Part shown: positions 34,671 to 44,700 of the stretch, piece after piece
Layout: each line of letters starts with the position of its first letter
Numbering within the stretch: the stretch's first letter is position 1
Origin: Solea solea
Taxonomy: Eukaryota > Chordata > Actinopteri > Pleuronectiformes > Soleidae
Reading direction: 5' to 3'
DNA length: 64,000 bases
Assembly (NCBI RefSeq): GCF_958295425.1
Contig: NC_081153.1
Span: forward strand, 3,436,888-3,500,887
Translations under genes and position numbers: made by a program
Notes under the pieces: generated by a model
Database searches by the model: none
Seen by the model: the letters and a program-made list of their open reading frames with translations, nothing else
What the model was told of the DNA's origin: nothing

Positions 34671-36362
34671 ATGGACATATTCGAGAAGCGTGGCATTAAG
34701 ATTCCAAATGCGGTTTTGATAAAGGAAGCAACAAAAACTGAAACAGATGATGAAGTAGTCGACTTTTTACAGCAGTACGGTTCTATTTTAAAATTTGAAC
34801 GTATCGATGATGAACCCGATTCTGTTTTTCACCAGTCGATTGTGGTTGAATATAATTCCACCGCTGCAGTAGTTGCGTTACGTCCACTTCTGCCGTATAT
34901 ATATGAGTGTGATGGCGCTGATGTTACTTATAAGATCTTGGACCTATCTACTGTCTGCGCGCATGAGGTTGGGAGGTCACAAACTAAGAACTACCTCTCT
35001 GAATTACAAAAAGTTGCGAAATGGACAGGCCAAGATTTTGCGGTTGTCCTTAACGGGGTGATGTCTCTGCTTGGTCAGTCAGTCACCCAGCTTGATCCTA
35101 CTGCTACTGATGTGGAGTCTTCGTTGGATGATGGAAAGCCACCGTCTGCTGTCATAGTCAATCTGCCGACCCCAGCACTGTTCTCTGCTGCCACCTTTGG
35201 TCATTCACTTGGACCTGCTTCTTCAGACCAGAGCACAGAACCACGCATAAGGGCCCAGCCGGACCCTACAGCCCAACACGCCTCAAGATCCTCGTTACCA
35301 GCTATGTCACATGCTAACCTTAATCCACCTGAAGTTCAACGCTATGTGGTTGAGCATATCGTCAAGAACAGCGACAGTGCTATGCACCCCGCACAGCGTC
35401 TGAGAGTCTTCTCTGGAAGATCACCCAGAACTCAAACCGAGTCAGACTACGACACATGGCGTTCCGGAGTTGAACTGCTATTACAAGATCCTGCAGTGTC
35501 CGACCTACAGCGTTCACGAAGGATCTTTGACAGCTTGTTACCACCTGCTGCTGATGTGATTAAGCACCTGAAACCCGACACTCCACCAACAGTGTATCTA
35601 CAGACACTTGATTCAGCGTACGGCACGGTGCAGGATGGCGATGAGCTATACGCCAAATTCATGGACACATTCCAGGATGCTGGAGAGAAACCGTCCCACT
35701 ATTTGCAACGTCTGCAAGTGGCGCTGAACCAGGCTGTGAAACGAGGCGGAGTTTTAAATAAAGACTTTGATCGACACCTACTGACTCAGTTCTGCCGTGG
35801 CTGTTGGGACAATTCTCTCATCATAGAACTCCAATTAAAGCAACGGAAACATAATCCCCCATCGTTTGCTGAATTTCTGCTACTTCTACGAACTGAGGAA
35901 GATCGAGATGCTGCAAAAACTATCCGCATGAAGCAACATCTAGGCTCATCACGACCCAGAGCTGCCACTAACATGCAGTATGCCTACACCGACAGTGCAG
36001 GAAAAGGAGAGATTGCTGCACTTACCAACATCACGCAGCAACTCGCTCAACAACTGGCCGATATACAGAAGCAGCTTGCAAATCTCACTGTTGTCCGGTC
36101 AAGCTCCAGTCAATCTGCTGCTTTCAAACCCACACCTGGTCACAAGTGGGGTGAGGGGCAGGGGGCGGGCAAGCCATCAAAGAACCCGTCTTCTGTTCCC
36201 AAGCCAGGCTACTGCTATCGGTGTGGTGAAGATGGCCATATAAAGACTCATTGTGACAATCCCCCAAACTCTGCACTTGTCGCCGCAAAGAGGAAGCAGT
36301 TCAGCGAAAAGCAGCAAAGATGGCAGAAATCGAATACTCCGTCAAGACATTCTTTAAACTAA
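34671..36362 (+). CDS. gag: Gag polyprotein, PNMA-like, with CCHC zinc knuckle
   Basis: The open frame runs from 34593, but the first 26 codons encode an unlikely hydrophobic leader. The ATG at 34671 (A at -3, G at +4) gives a 563-residue protein starting MDIFEKRGIKIPN, which is the better start. Residues about 1-110 form a small alpha/beta-like module. A capsid-type helical region follows (FSGRSP, YDTWRSGVELLL, SRRIFDSLLPPAADVIKHL, EKPSHYLQRLQVALNQAV), then a Gln-rich coiled segment and one zinc knuckle CYRCGEDGHIKTHC (CX2CX4HX4C, first Cys at residue 515). The layout resembles the vertebrate PNMA/ZCCHC family, which was domesticated from Ty3/Gypsy Gags. The protein would assemble the capsid and bind genomic RNA. 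It ends in a stop used as part of the frameshift site; no damage is visible. Confidence 0.9.
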   Translation: MDIFEKRGIKIPNAVLIKEATKTETDDEVVDFLQQYGSILKFERIDDEPDSVFHQSIVVEYNSTAAVVALRPLLPYIYECDGADVTYKILDLSTVCAHEVGRSQTKNYLSELQKVAKWTGQDFAVVLNGVMSLLGQSVTQLDPTATDVESSLDDGKPPSAVIVNLPTPALFSAATFGHSLGPASSDQSTEPRIRAQPDPTAQHASRSSLPAMSHANLNPPEVQRYVVEHIVKNSDSAMHPAQRLRVFSGRSPRTQTESDYDTWRSGVELLLQDPAVSDLQRSRRIFDSLLPPAADVIKHLKPDTPPTVYLQTLDSAYGTVQDGDELYAKFMDTFQDAGEKPSHYLQRLQVALNQAVKRGGVLNKDFDRHLLTQFCRGCWDNSLIIELQLKQRKHNPPSFAEFLLLLRTEEDRDAAKTIRMKQHLGSSRPRAATNMQYAYTDSAGKGEIAALTNITQQLAQQLADIQKQLANLTVVRSSSSQSAAFKPTPGHKWGEGQGAGKPSKNPSSVPKPGYCYRCGEDGHIKTHCDNPPNSALVAAKRKQFSEKQQRWQKSNTPSRHSLN

Positions 36363-39300
36363 AGTCAGTTCCAGTTGAGGGGCAAACCGGAACTGTTGTG
36401 GACCGACAATGTCCTAACCAGAGACACCATGTTGAATGTAATGAATTAACCCAGATTACTCCTGCTGTCCCAGCTAGGTTACCCAAAGGCCTGGTTGGAT
36501 CCTGCTGCACAGCCAGCATCAAGATCTCTGGCGAAGAATTTCAGTGTTTGTTGGATACAGGATCGCAAGTCACTACGATCCCGGTGTTGTTCTACAACCA
36601 GCATTTCGCCAACCAACCTGTTAAACCCTTGCGTGATTTACTGCAAGTTGAAGGAGCCGCGGGGCAAGTAATTCCTTATCTTGGATATGTGGAGATGGTG
36701 GTTACGTTCCCCAGTGAGTTTCTGGGAGTTGATTTGGATGTCTCCACGCTAGCACTTGTTGTTCCTGACGTTGGAGCCCATCAGTCCCCAGTGTTAATTG
36801 GCATGAACACCTTGGAGCCGCTGTACAACCAGTACATTGGAAGTGAATACACTAACTTCCAGCCGACTGGCCATGGCTACAAAGCAGTGCTGAAACTACT
36901 GCAGATCCGCCACCAGCAACACCAGGTGGGCAGCGATGGAGTGGTAAGGTTAGCCAGCAAAGCTCCCATTCTCGTCCCTGCTGGTCACACCACCCTCATA
37001 GATGGTTCCATCCACACCAGCATGCTGTTTCCTGGTCAATGGGCCCTTGTGGAGCATCCAGCTTCACCACTGCCAGGTGGGCTGTGTGTCAAAAGCTCTT
37101 TGATCATGCTCCCAAGTCAACCCCAAGAGAAGATCACAGTCATCCTTAGCAATGAGTCGGATCAGGACGTGACCATCCCACCTCTCTCTACCATCGCTGA
37201 ACTGGCAGTTTCGCCCCAGATCTTATCGCACACTGTGTCAACAAGCCGGTCACCATCAGAAACTTGCCCTACTCTGAAGTTGGATTTTGGAGAATCACCT
37301 ATCCCACCAGAGTGGAAGAGGAGAATCACTGAGAAGCTCAACAACATTCCTGATGTTTTTGCACTTAGTGACATGGATTTTGGATGCACAGACAAGGTGA
37401 AACATCGCATAAAGCTACACGACGAAACCCCATTCAAGCACAGGGCCAGGCCCATCCACCCTCAAGACATTGAAGCAGTCCGACAGCATCTAAGGGACCT
37501 TCTGGAGGCTGGTGTCATTCGTGAATCGGAGTCGTCATTTTCATCACCAATTGTTGTTGTCCGTAAAAAGAATGGTGACATACGTTTGTGCATTGATTAC
37601 AGAAGATTGAACCTTCAGACCGTTAAAGATGCCTATCCCCTGCCAAACCTGGAGGAGTCACTGTCTGCTTTGTCCGGGTCCAAATGGTTCAGTGTTCTCG
37701 ACTTAAAATCTGGATATTACCAGATCGAAATGAATGAAGAAGACAAAACTAAAACGGCTTTTGTGACACCCATTGGATTTTGGGAATTCAACCGTATGCC
37801 TCAAGGAGTAACAAATGCTCCATCAACATTCCAGCGGTTAATGGAGAAGAGCATGGGAGATCTACATCTAAAAGAAGTTCTGGTTTACCTTGATGATCTT
37901 ATTGTCTTCTCAGATACACTGGAGGAACACGAGCGGAGGTTGCTGCAAGTATTACATCGCTTGGAAGAATACGGTCTCAAGCTTTCTCCCGAGAAATGTA
38001 AATTTTTCCAGACGTCCGTTAAATACTTGGGACACATTGTTTCGGAGAAGGGGGTCGAGACTGATCCAGATAAGATCTTTGCTCTAAAATCGTGGCCAAT
38101 TCCCAGAACCCTGAAGGAGCTCAAATCATTCCTGGGATTCGCTGGATATTACCGGAGGTTCATAAAAGGGTACTCCGCCATTGCAAAACCCCTCAATGAT
38201 TTGACGCGTGGCTATACACCTACCTCCAAAGCTCAGAAAAGGTCCAGTCCAGTAAAAACCCATGACTCGAAACAGCCCTTTGGAGAGCGATGGTCCCCCA
38301 CCTGCCAGTTTGCATTTGAAATGCTCATTGAAAAGTTGACCAGTTCCCCAGTTCTTGGCTTTGCTGACCCAAAGCTGCAATATATTTTGCATACTGACGC
38401 CAGCACCACTGGGCTTGGAGCAGCTCTATACCAAGAGCAGGAGGGTCGGCTGAGAGTAATCGCCTATGCCAGTCGTGGCCTGTCAGCGAGCGAGTCGAGG
38501 TATCCTGCACACAAGTTAGAATTTCTTGCATTGAAATGGAGTGTGTGCGAAAAGTTCCATGACTATCTGTATGGAGCCAGCTTTGTGGTAGTGACTGATA
38601 ACAACCCGCTCACTTACCTGTTAACAACTGCAAAGTTAGACGCCGCCAGTCACAGATGGCTTGCTGCCCTGTCCACCTACACTTTCAAGCTGCAATATCG
38701 GGCTGGGAAGCAAAACCTTGACGCTGACGCTCTATCTCGCCGCCCTCACAGCCACCCTACTGACCTGACAGAACAGAAAGATTGGGACCTGATCAACAAG
38801 TTTACGACAGAGCGAGTCATTAAATCTGGTGAATTGGAAGAACTCAACACAGACATTATCTCTGCCATCTGTCACCGCTGTCTTTTCACCAATCAGTCCA
38901 GCAGTTCGGCAGGGAGTCCCATTGCCTTGGTCGAATCTCTGAGCCTGTCAGCTAAAGCCCTTCCTGACTGTTATGCCAGCGAGGACCTCCATGGCTTACC
39001 AGTTGTTCCCTCCCTGTCACACCTCAGCCTTAAGGAAAAGCAACGTGCTGATCCAGTCATAAGAGAGGTTATCTACCAGATGGAGACTGGGGAAAAGGTT
39101 CCCTCAACAGCAAGGCAAGAACTTCCAGACCTTGTGCGGTTGTTGAGGGAGCTAAACCGCCTCGAACTGCAAGAGGACATCTTGTACAGAAGGAGGCGTG
39201 ATGGAGAAGAAGTCTTGTTTCAGCTGGTGTTACCGGAGGAGCTGAGGTCAATCGTGCTTACAAGCTTGCATGATGACATGGGCCACATGGGCCTCGAGCG

Positions 39301-40996
39301 GACCCTAGACCTTGTACGGTCCCGGTTTTTCTGGCCCTGCATGGCAGCTGACATTGAAGCTAAGATTAAGACCTGCAACCGTTGTGTGAGACGCAAGGCG
39401 CTCCCAGAGAGATCAGCACCCCTTGTTAACATTAAAACCACTCGTCCCTTGGAGTTACTCTGCATGGATTACTTGTCACTTGAACCAGATCAAAGCAATA
39501 CAAAAGACATTCTCGTCTTCACGGATCACTTTACAAAGTTTGCAATAGCCATTCCCACAGCAAACCAAAAGGCGAAGACAGTGGCAAAATGTTTATGGGA
39601 GAACTTCATAGTGTGCTATGGGATACCAGAACGCCTCCACACAGACCAAGGGCCTGACTTTGAGTCCAAGTTGATTAAGGAGCTTTGCCAATTCTCTGGG
39701 ATTGTAAAAACTCGAACAACCCCTTACCATCCTCGGGGAAACCCAGTTGAGAGATTCAACCGGACCCTGCTCAACATGCTTGGAACGCTCGAGCGCAAGC
39801 AAAAAGCTAGATGGAAGGACTATGTGAAACCGTTAGTGCACGCTTACAACTGCACACGGAATGATGTCACCGGCTTTACACCATATGAACTAATGTTCGG
39901 CCGTTCACCACGTCTTCCAGTGGATCTGGCTTTTGGCCTGCCTGTGCGGGAGCATCAGACTACTTCTCACTCTCAGTATGTTGAGGACCTGCGGTCCAGA
40001 CTTGAGGAAAGCTTCCAGCTGGCTTTGAAGAATGCTGTAAAATCTGGCGAAAGAAATAAAGCCCGCTTTGATCAACGAGTCACTCCATCGAGTCTGAAAG
40101 AAGGTGATCGAGTTTTGGTGCGAAATGTACGACTTCGTGGCAAGCACAAACTGGAGGATAAATGGGAGCAGGATGTCTATGTTGTTGTAAAACGTGTTGG
40201 AGACCTGCCCGTGTACACAGTGCAGCCTGAGGATAGGGCGGATGTACCGACTCGTACACTACACCGAGATTTACTTCTTCCATGTCCCTTCCTACCAGTA
40301 TGTGGTCATTCAGATTCTGCACCAGTTACACCTCCACGTCGTCCTCAAACCCGGAGCCAGAATCCAGCTAGTGTTGATCACACTGAAGAATTGTTTGAGG
40401 AGGAAGATGGATGGAATGTGCCTGAAGTTCAGATCAAGCCAGCCACATTCCAGTTCCAAAATTCACATGTGGAACCCTCTTCCGAATACAGTACTCAGTC
40501 CTTATCCAGGACTGTTGGTCTACCTGTGTTCTCGGAGGATGCTGTATGTTCTGATCTGGAAATTGTGCACTTACCTGCTGATGGGGAGTCTTCTGCTGAG
40601 TCCATAGCTTCTCTACCTGTGGGAGAAGAGGAGCCTGCGCTTGGTGAAGCCGTATCTGTGACTGATGGAATACTACCTACCTGTGTTCCTGAAATTCTAC
40701 CTGTTGAAGAATCAGTACTTCCTGACCAAGCAGAGACATCACCCAGCCAAAGTGAGCAATTGCTCAGTCCATCTCCAATATCAGTTACAGCTCCAAACCT
40801 ACCTGATCCAGTCGATGAATCAATTCCTGTCGCCAGACGTTCTACTCGGCAGCGTCAACCTCCTAATCGCCTTGAGTATGTGGCATTAGGTAATCCACTT
40901 ATGACGGTCGTGCAGACACTATTTCATGGGTTGGTTAATGCTTATAGCGACGCATTTAGTACCGCAACAGTAAAATCTTGTGTTTACGATGTTTAG
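36320..40996 (+). CDS. pol: Pol polyprotein: protease, RT, RNase H, integrase
   Basis: An unbroken 1558-codon frame, -1 relative to gag. It is probably reached by frameshifting at 36353 rather than from its own first ATG. The aspartic protease has LLDTGSQVTTIP (Asp79). The reverse transcriptase has LRLC-type IDYRRLN, LDLKSGYYQI and the active site VYLDDLIVFS (Asp525, Asp526). RNase H begins HTDASTTGLGAALYQ (Asp693) and includes TDNNPLTYLL. The integrase has a HHCC finger ending CNRC (Cys1019, Cys1022) and the triad Asp1050, Asp1109, Glu1144 (D,D35E), then a GPY/F-like module with DRVLVRN. A tail of roughly 230 residues, acidic and Ser/Pro-rich and ending in a basic RRSTRQRQPPNRL motif, lies beyond the usual integrase. 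All catalytic residues are present, so an active enzyme set is plausible. No chromodomain is obvious. Confidence 0.95.
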   Translation: MAEIEYSVKTFFKLKSVPVEGQTGTVVDRQCPNQRHHVECNELTQITPAVPARLPKGLVGSCCTASIKISGEEFQCLLDTGSQVTTIPVLFYNQHFANQPVKPLRDLLQVEGAAGQVIPYLGYVEMVVTFPSEFLGVDLDVSTLALVVPDVGAHQSPVLIGMNTLEPLYNQYIGSEYTNFQPTGHGYKAVLKLLQIRHQQHQVGSDGVVRLASKAPILVPAGHTTLIDGSIHTSMLFPGQWALVEHPASPLPGGLCVKSSLIMLPSQPQEKITVILSNESDQDVTIPPLSTIAELAVSPQILSHTVSTSRSPSETCPTLKLDFGESPIPPEWKRRITEKLNNIPDVFALSDMDFGCTDKVKHRIKLHDETPFKHRARPIHPQDIEAVRQHLRDLLEAGVIRESESSFSSPIVVVRKKNGDIRLCIDYRRLNLQTVKDAYPLPNLEESLSALSGSKWFSVLDLKSGYYQIEMNEEDKTKTAFVTPIGFWEFNRMPQGVTNAPSTFQRLMEKSMGDLHLKEVLVYLDDLIVFSDTLEEHERRLLQVLHRLEEYGLKLSPEKCKFFQTSVKYLGHIVSEKGVETDPDKIFALKSWPIPRTLKELKSFLGFAGYYRRFIKGYSAIAKPLNDLTRGYTPTSKAQKRSSPVKTHDSKQPFGERWSPTCQFAFEMLIEKLTSSPVLGFADPKLQYILHTDASTTGLGAALYQEQEGRLRVIAYASRGLSASESRYPAHKLEFLALKWSVCEKFHDYLYGASFVVVTDNNPLTYLLTTAKLDAASHRWLAALSTYTFKLQYRAGKQNLDADALSRRPHSHPTDLTEQKDWDLINKFTTERVIKSGELEELNTDIISAICHRCLFTNQSSSSAGSPIALVESLSLSAKALPDCYASEDLHGLPVVPSLSHLSLKEKQRADPVIREVIYQMETGEKVPSTARQELPDLVRLLRELNRLELQEDILYRRRRDGEEVLFQLVLPEELRSIVLTSLHDDMGHMGLERTLDLVRSRFFWPCMAADIEAKIKTCNRCVRRKALPERSAPLVNIKTTRPLELLCMDYLSLEPDQSNTKDILVFTDHFTKFAIAIPTANQKAKTVAKCLWENFIVCYGIPERLHTDQGPDFESKLIKELCQFSGIVKTRTTPYHPRGNPVERFNRTLLNMLGTLERKQKARWKDYVKPLVHAYNCTRNDVTGFTPYELMFGRSPRLPVDLAFGLPVREHQTTSHSQYVEDLRSRLEESFQLALKNAVKSGERNKARFDQRVTPSSLKEGDRVLVRNVRLRGKHKLEDKWEQDVYVVVKRVGDLPVYTVQPEDRADVPTRTLHRDLLLPCPFLPVCGHSDSAPVTPPRRPQTRSQNPASVDHTEELFEEEDGWNVPEVQIKPATFQFQNSHVEPSSEYSTQSLSRTVGLPVFSEDAVCSDLEIVHLPADGESSAESIASLPVGEEEPALGEAVSVTDGILPTCVPEILPVEESVLPDQAETSPSQSEQLLSPSPISVTAPNLPDPVDESIPVARRSTRQRQPPNRLEYVALGNPLMTVVQTLFHGLVNAYSDAFSTATVKSCVYDV
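36353..36395 (+). promoter_or_regulatory. Programmed -1 ribosomal frameshift signal, gag-pol
   Basis: In the gag frame the last codons read T TTA AAC then the stop TAA. TTTAAAC (36353-36359) fits the X XXY YYZ slippery heptamer exactly. After a 6-nt spacer, CAGTTCC (36366-36372) can pair with GGAACTG (36389-36395), a 7-bp stem with a 16-nt loop. Loop bases GTT-G-AGG (36374-36380) could also pair with CCTAAC (36413-36418), making an H-type pseudoknot with one bulged G; this second stem is weaker evidence. A tandem -1 slip places ribosomes in the pol frame, which is open from 36257. Shift rate cannot be read from sequence. Confidence 0.8.
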
Positions 40997-41020
40997 CATG
41001 CATCAGGAGTTGCATGGTCT

Positions 41021-41033
41021 AAAGGGGGGAGGG
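41021..41033 (+). other. Polypurine tract
   Basis: AAAGGGGGGAGGG directly abuts the TG of the 3' LTR. In LTR elements this RNase H-resistant tract primes plus-strand DNA synthesis and sets the U3 boundary. Confidence 0.9.
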
Positions 41034-41766
41034 TGTAACCCGGGTGAAAAACCCCATTGTCATTATTATTCCCTTTTTGTGAAGCGTAAAATGAAGCCGT
41101 GTGTCATTACGTCGCGCCGTTACGTCATTACGTCGCGCCGTTACGTCATCACATTGCGCCGTAACATAACTCCGTTGGGGCTCGCTGCCGGCAGCAGTGA
41201 GAGGAGCACGCCGGGGAAATGTTTGTAGGAGGAGCCGACTACCGGAGCCGCTGATCATACGATTCGGAGACCTAGGCTTAATGAATCATGGAATTGGCCA
41301 GGTGATGGCGAGAAGTATAAAAGTATAGTCAAGTTTGAAGATCCTTGGAAACCTCCACTGCTTTGGTCGGGCTGGTAGGAGGCTCCTTGGCACAGGCGCT
41401 CCTCTCTCTCTCTGCCCTTACACTCAATTAACATTCCACACCTACATTACACACATTCACCCATCAATACAGACTGTTCCCTAAATTTATTTATTGTCAA
41501 TTTGTATATACATGATCGGAACTGTACATATTGTGTTGTTGTGTATGAATGGCCATTTGTATTTTGTTAAATATTTTCTGGTAATGGTTCACAATTATAT
41601 GGTGTCACCAAACTCAAACTGCGTTCTGTGTCTTCCTCTCCACTCCTAGAGTCAGACCTGTTCTTCTGAACTCAGCCCAAACTTAGACTTTCGAAGCTAT
41701 AACGCATCTAAATAATAGCTATCTGTTAAACTAATTGTACCTTATTAGGGTAGTGTACATGTTACA
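41034..41766 (+). repeat. 3' long terminal repeat
   Basis: At 733 bp it equals the 5' LTR in length and, as far as I can compare by eye, in sequence. The 21-bp repeats are at 41105-41167 and the TATA box at 41316. The flanking sequence after it begins AAACCGTTGAGG. Confidence 0.96.
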
Positions 41767-44700
41767 AAACCGTTGAGGAGCGCGGAAGATCTCAATTAAA
41801 TTAGAGCCCCTCGACATGTCTTCTGCTTCTGCTCATTTAAGCAGCGCAATCTGGGGCCTGAACTGGCAACCCTGACAGAGGAATCAGCGCCTGGCAACTC
41901 TGACAGGATGCCCCGCTCCTCCAAATGCCCTATCCGTCACCAGCAAGACGGGAAGCAGATAGAAACAGGAAGCTCGTCTACAGTGGAGACAAATGACGGA
42001 CAGGATTGTTGGGCAATCTGACACCGTCTGATTGGACTGCTCTCTCTTCCCCTCATGACCTTATGGTGGATGCAGCCGTATCAGAGACTCGCTCTGTCCT
42101 CCTTTGCTATCTGACGGTTGCGCTCATTGCTAAAAAATGCTGTAATTACGATCTCATATGAATCTATTTGTCCCTCCATTAGGAGAAACTCTCTGAAGGC
42201 ACGGCGAGAAAACAGAGACTGGATAATGAGAGCAGAGACCATTAAAAAGCTTGAGGCTCCTAACATGATAAATTATACAGCACAGGCAAGACATTCTTAA
42301 ATTCTGCTTGCTGCCCGCTCTTCTCAGCCAATACACTTAGGCCTGTAATGCATGGGTAATGGGAGGACTGGGAATATCTTTAGAGACAAGAAGTTATTTG
42401 AAAGTAGGCACTTCAAAACACATGTGAGTGGAAATGTGTGCTTTTAGCGCAGAGAGTTCAGTATAGCTTAGGGTTCATTTATCATGTGAAATACATGACA
42501 GAACGTCAATTTGCAGGTTCTCTAGCTTGCAGAGGCACCGTCGGACGGCTGAGTCAATGTGAAGCTCACATTGTCCTGAAAGTGAGAAACAAATGAAGAA
42601 AAATGAGTCTCTGGTGTCAAATATTATCAAGTACCTCACGACTGGGCCGAGGTTTTGGGAAGAGAGACACCAATTGTGGATGGTACAGTATTGTCTGCAC
42701 CTTAGTGCGTCGGAGTCCAATTCAATATCTCATTACTTTTTGTGTGAATAGGTTGAGCGGAGACAACGGTCAATGTGTCTTGACGATACGCCAGAGTACA
42801 TACAGCAAAAGGCCAGAGATTCTTTCAGATATTAAGTATTGATTCAGAGAGATTGATCTAAACAGCGGTCGTATTATAAGAGCACTGAGAGAGAACCAGT
42901 CAGGCAGATAGTGAAGGAGAAAAACAGATAGAAAAAATTTAGTAAGAGGAGGCAGACACCTGTGTATGTGCGCCCGGGGCTAAAAAAAGACGGGAATTAA
43001 AGCTAGAGAACAAAGAGAGAAATGGAAGGAGAACATGAGCCACGTAGAGGAAATGCTCCAGACTGGAGGAGGTGACACTAATTGGGGTGTTGGCAGCGTG
43101 AGCTTGAGAAAGATTCGTATCTTTAAGTGGAGCTGGATTGAGGAAAGCGCTCGCACGAAAGTGGCAGATGTCAGGAATGTTTGCTTTACTGTCAGATCTT
43201 CCACATTCCTATGTAGGAGGTATGCTCTCATTGTTAACAAGAAAGACGTAGGAGAAGACACCGGCGATGTAAGGAGGAAGAGCAAGAGTTGTCTTTCGAA
43301 ATCGTGCATTCTTTCTGTTCACTCCATATATTCACAGTAGGAATTGCACTGCTGGTCTTTAGGAGTGGCTCCATTGGGGACTTTGAAGAAGCAAGCACCT
43401 TGTTTAAATGCAAATTATTTGTTGATTGTTTTCATTTTGTTTTGTTCTTGCTACTGATTTACACCGTAGACCTTATGTTAAAAAAATGAATGTGGTCTTC
43501 CAGGTTCCTCCTGAAGCCAAAAAGGGAGTGAAAGTATGTTTAGTGACCACCAGAGGGGGACTTACTGGTTGTAAAAAAAAGAACTCCATTCATAGTACAC
43601 ATTTTTCCTCAGATGTTAATGGTCTGAATGCTTAGTTTTGGGTCTTATTCAACAGACCATGATGTCAGGTTTGCAAATGAAGTTCCCATTTCAAAGGAAA
43701 TTTGATGATAAGGTATGGACACGAGTGTGATTGACTGTCAGGTTGCAAAACATCAACATGGCGCCAGCAAAATGGGGATTCTGGAGGCTTCAAAACGAGA
43801 ATCCAGATCCCTTTAAACTAAGATAGATGCTGATTTTGTAACTTAATTTGGAAACCACTATAACAACAACAAAGACATGACTCTCGAGTCAGCGAGGTGT
43901 ACTGCTCACCTTTGGCTTTATGGTTAATAACAAGGAGAAAAAGAATAACATTAATTTTATAGGCGTCCACACAGTCTCTTCTAGTCTGTAAACCAAACCG
44001 AGCCACACAGCTTCATCACAAGCCTGTGTTTTCCATCATGAAGCCAGTGAGAGAATTCATGACATAACATGCATCTCTCTCTGTCTGTTTGTGCTTGTAT
44101 GTAAAATAGAGAGTCCTAAAAAAAAAACCTGGAGTCCATCCATACCTTAGGGACTGCATGATGTATGGCCCGGCTTTTTAGCAGTTTGGTATTTTCTATC
44201 TATGCCTACAGATGATCCATGGAAGTGCTTTGTATGTGCATGTGAGAGGGGTGGGTGTGTACATGCCGTCCTTGGGGAGCAGACCTAGCTATGCGGGTCA
44301 GGGTGGCTGTGATCTGAATGGAGAGCATTAATATTTAAACACAGGCTCCTGAGGGAAAGAGACTGTAAATGATTCATGATTTATACTGTGGGCTCTCAGC
44401 AGCAAAGGCTGTAGCTCCGTAAAGATTCACTGATTCCTCCCAGCTTATGTGCCCTGCTCTGTCCTCTTGTTCCTATATGGGGTGCCTTTCATCTTGCATT
44501 CAGTCTCCAAGGGTAATGTCTTCTTCACTTGCTTTTCTTGATTCTTTTATTATATTTTTCCTCTCTCTCTCTCTCTCAAACTTAACATTGTACTTTCTTT
44601 GCTGTCAACTTTCTCAGCACAGAGCAGAAAAATTGCTTCCAAGACAGCATGTATACACCATGCTGTAGGAAAACAAGTATGGGGATTTTCAATGTGTTTC

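Larger units (their letters stand above)
33838..41766 (+). mobile_element. Complete Ty3/Gypsy LTR retrotransposon, 7929 bp
   Basis: The element has two 733-bp LTRs in direct orientation, TG...CA termini, a candidate primer-binding site, gag, pol in the order PR-RT-RNaseH-IN, and a polypurine tract touching the 3' LTR. Gag and Pol are unbroken and I found no difference between the LTRs by eye, so the insertion is recent and the copy may still be mobile. There is no env-like frame. Domain order is that of ordinary Ty3/Gypsy and not Ty1/Copia, where integrase comes before RT. The bases next to the LTRs (GAAGG on the left, AAACC on the right) do not match, so the expected short target duplication is absent. 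Confidence 0.95.

Noticed and set aside
36320..36322. Pol translated from its own ATG
   Set aside because: The -1 overlap with a perfect slippery heptamer and stem gives a simpler explanation, and the ATG lies upstream of the gag stop.
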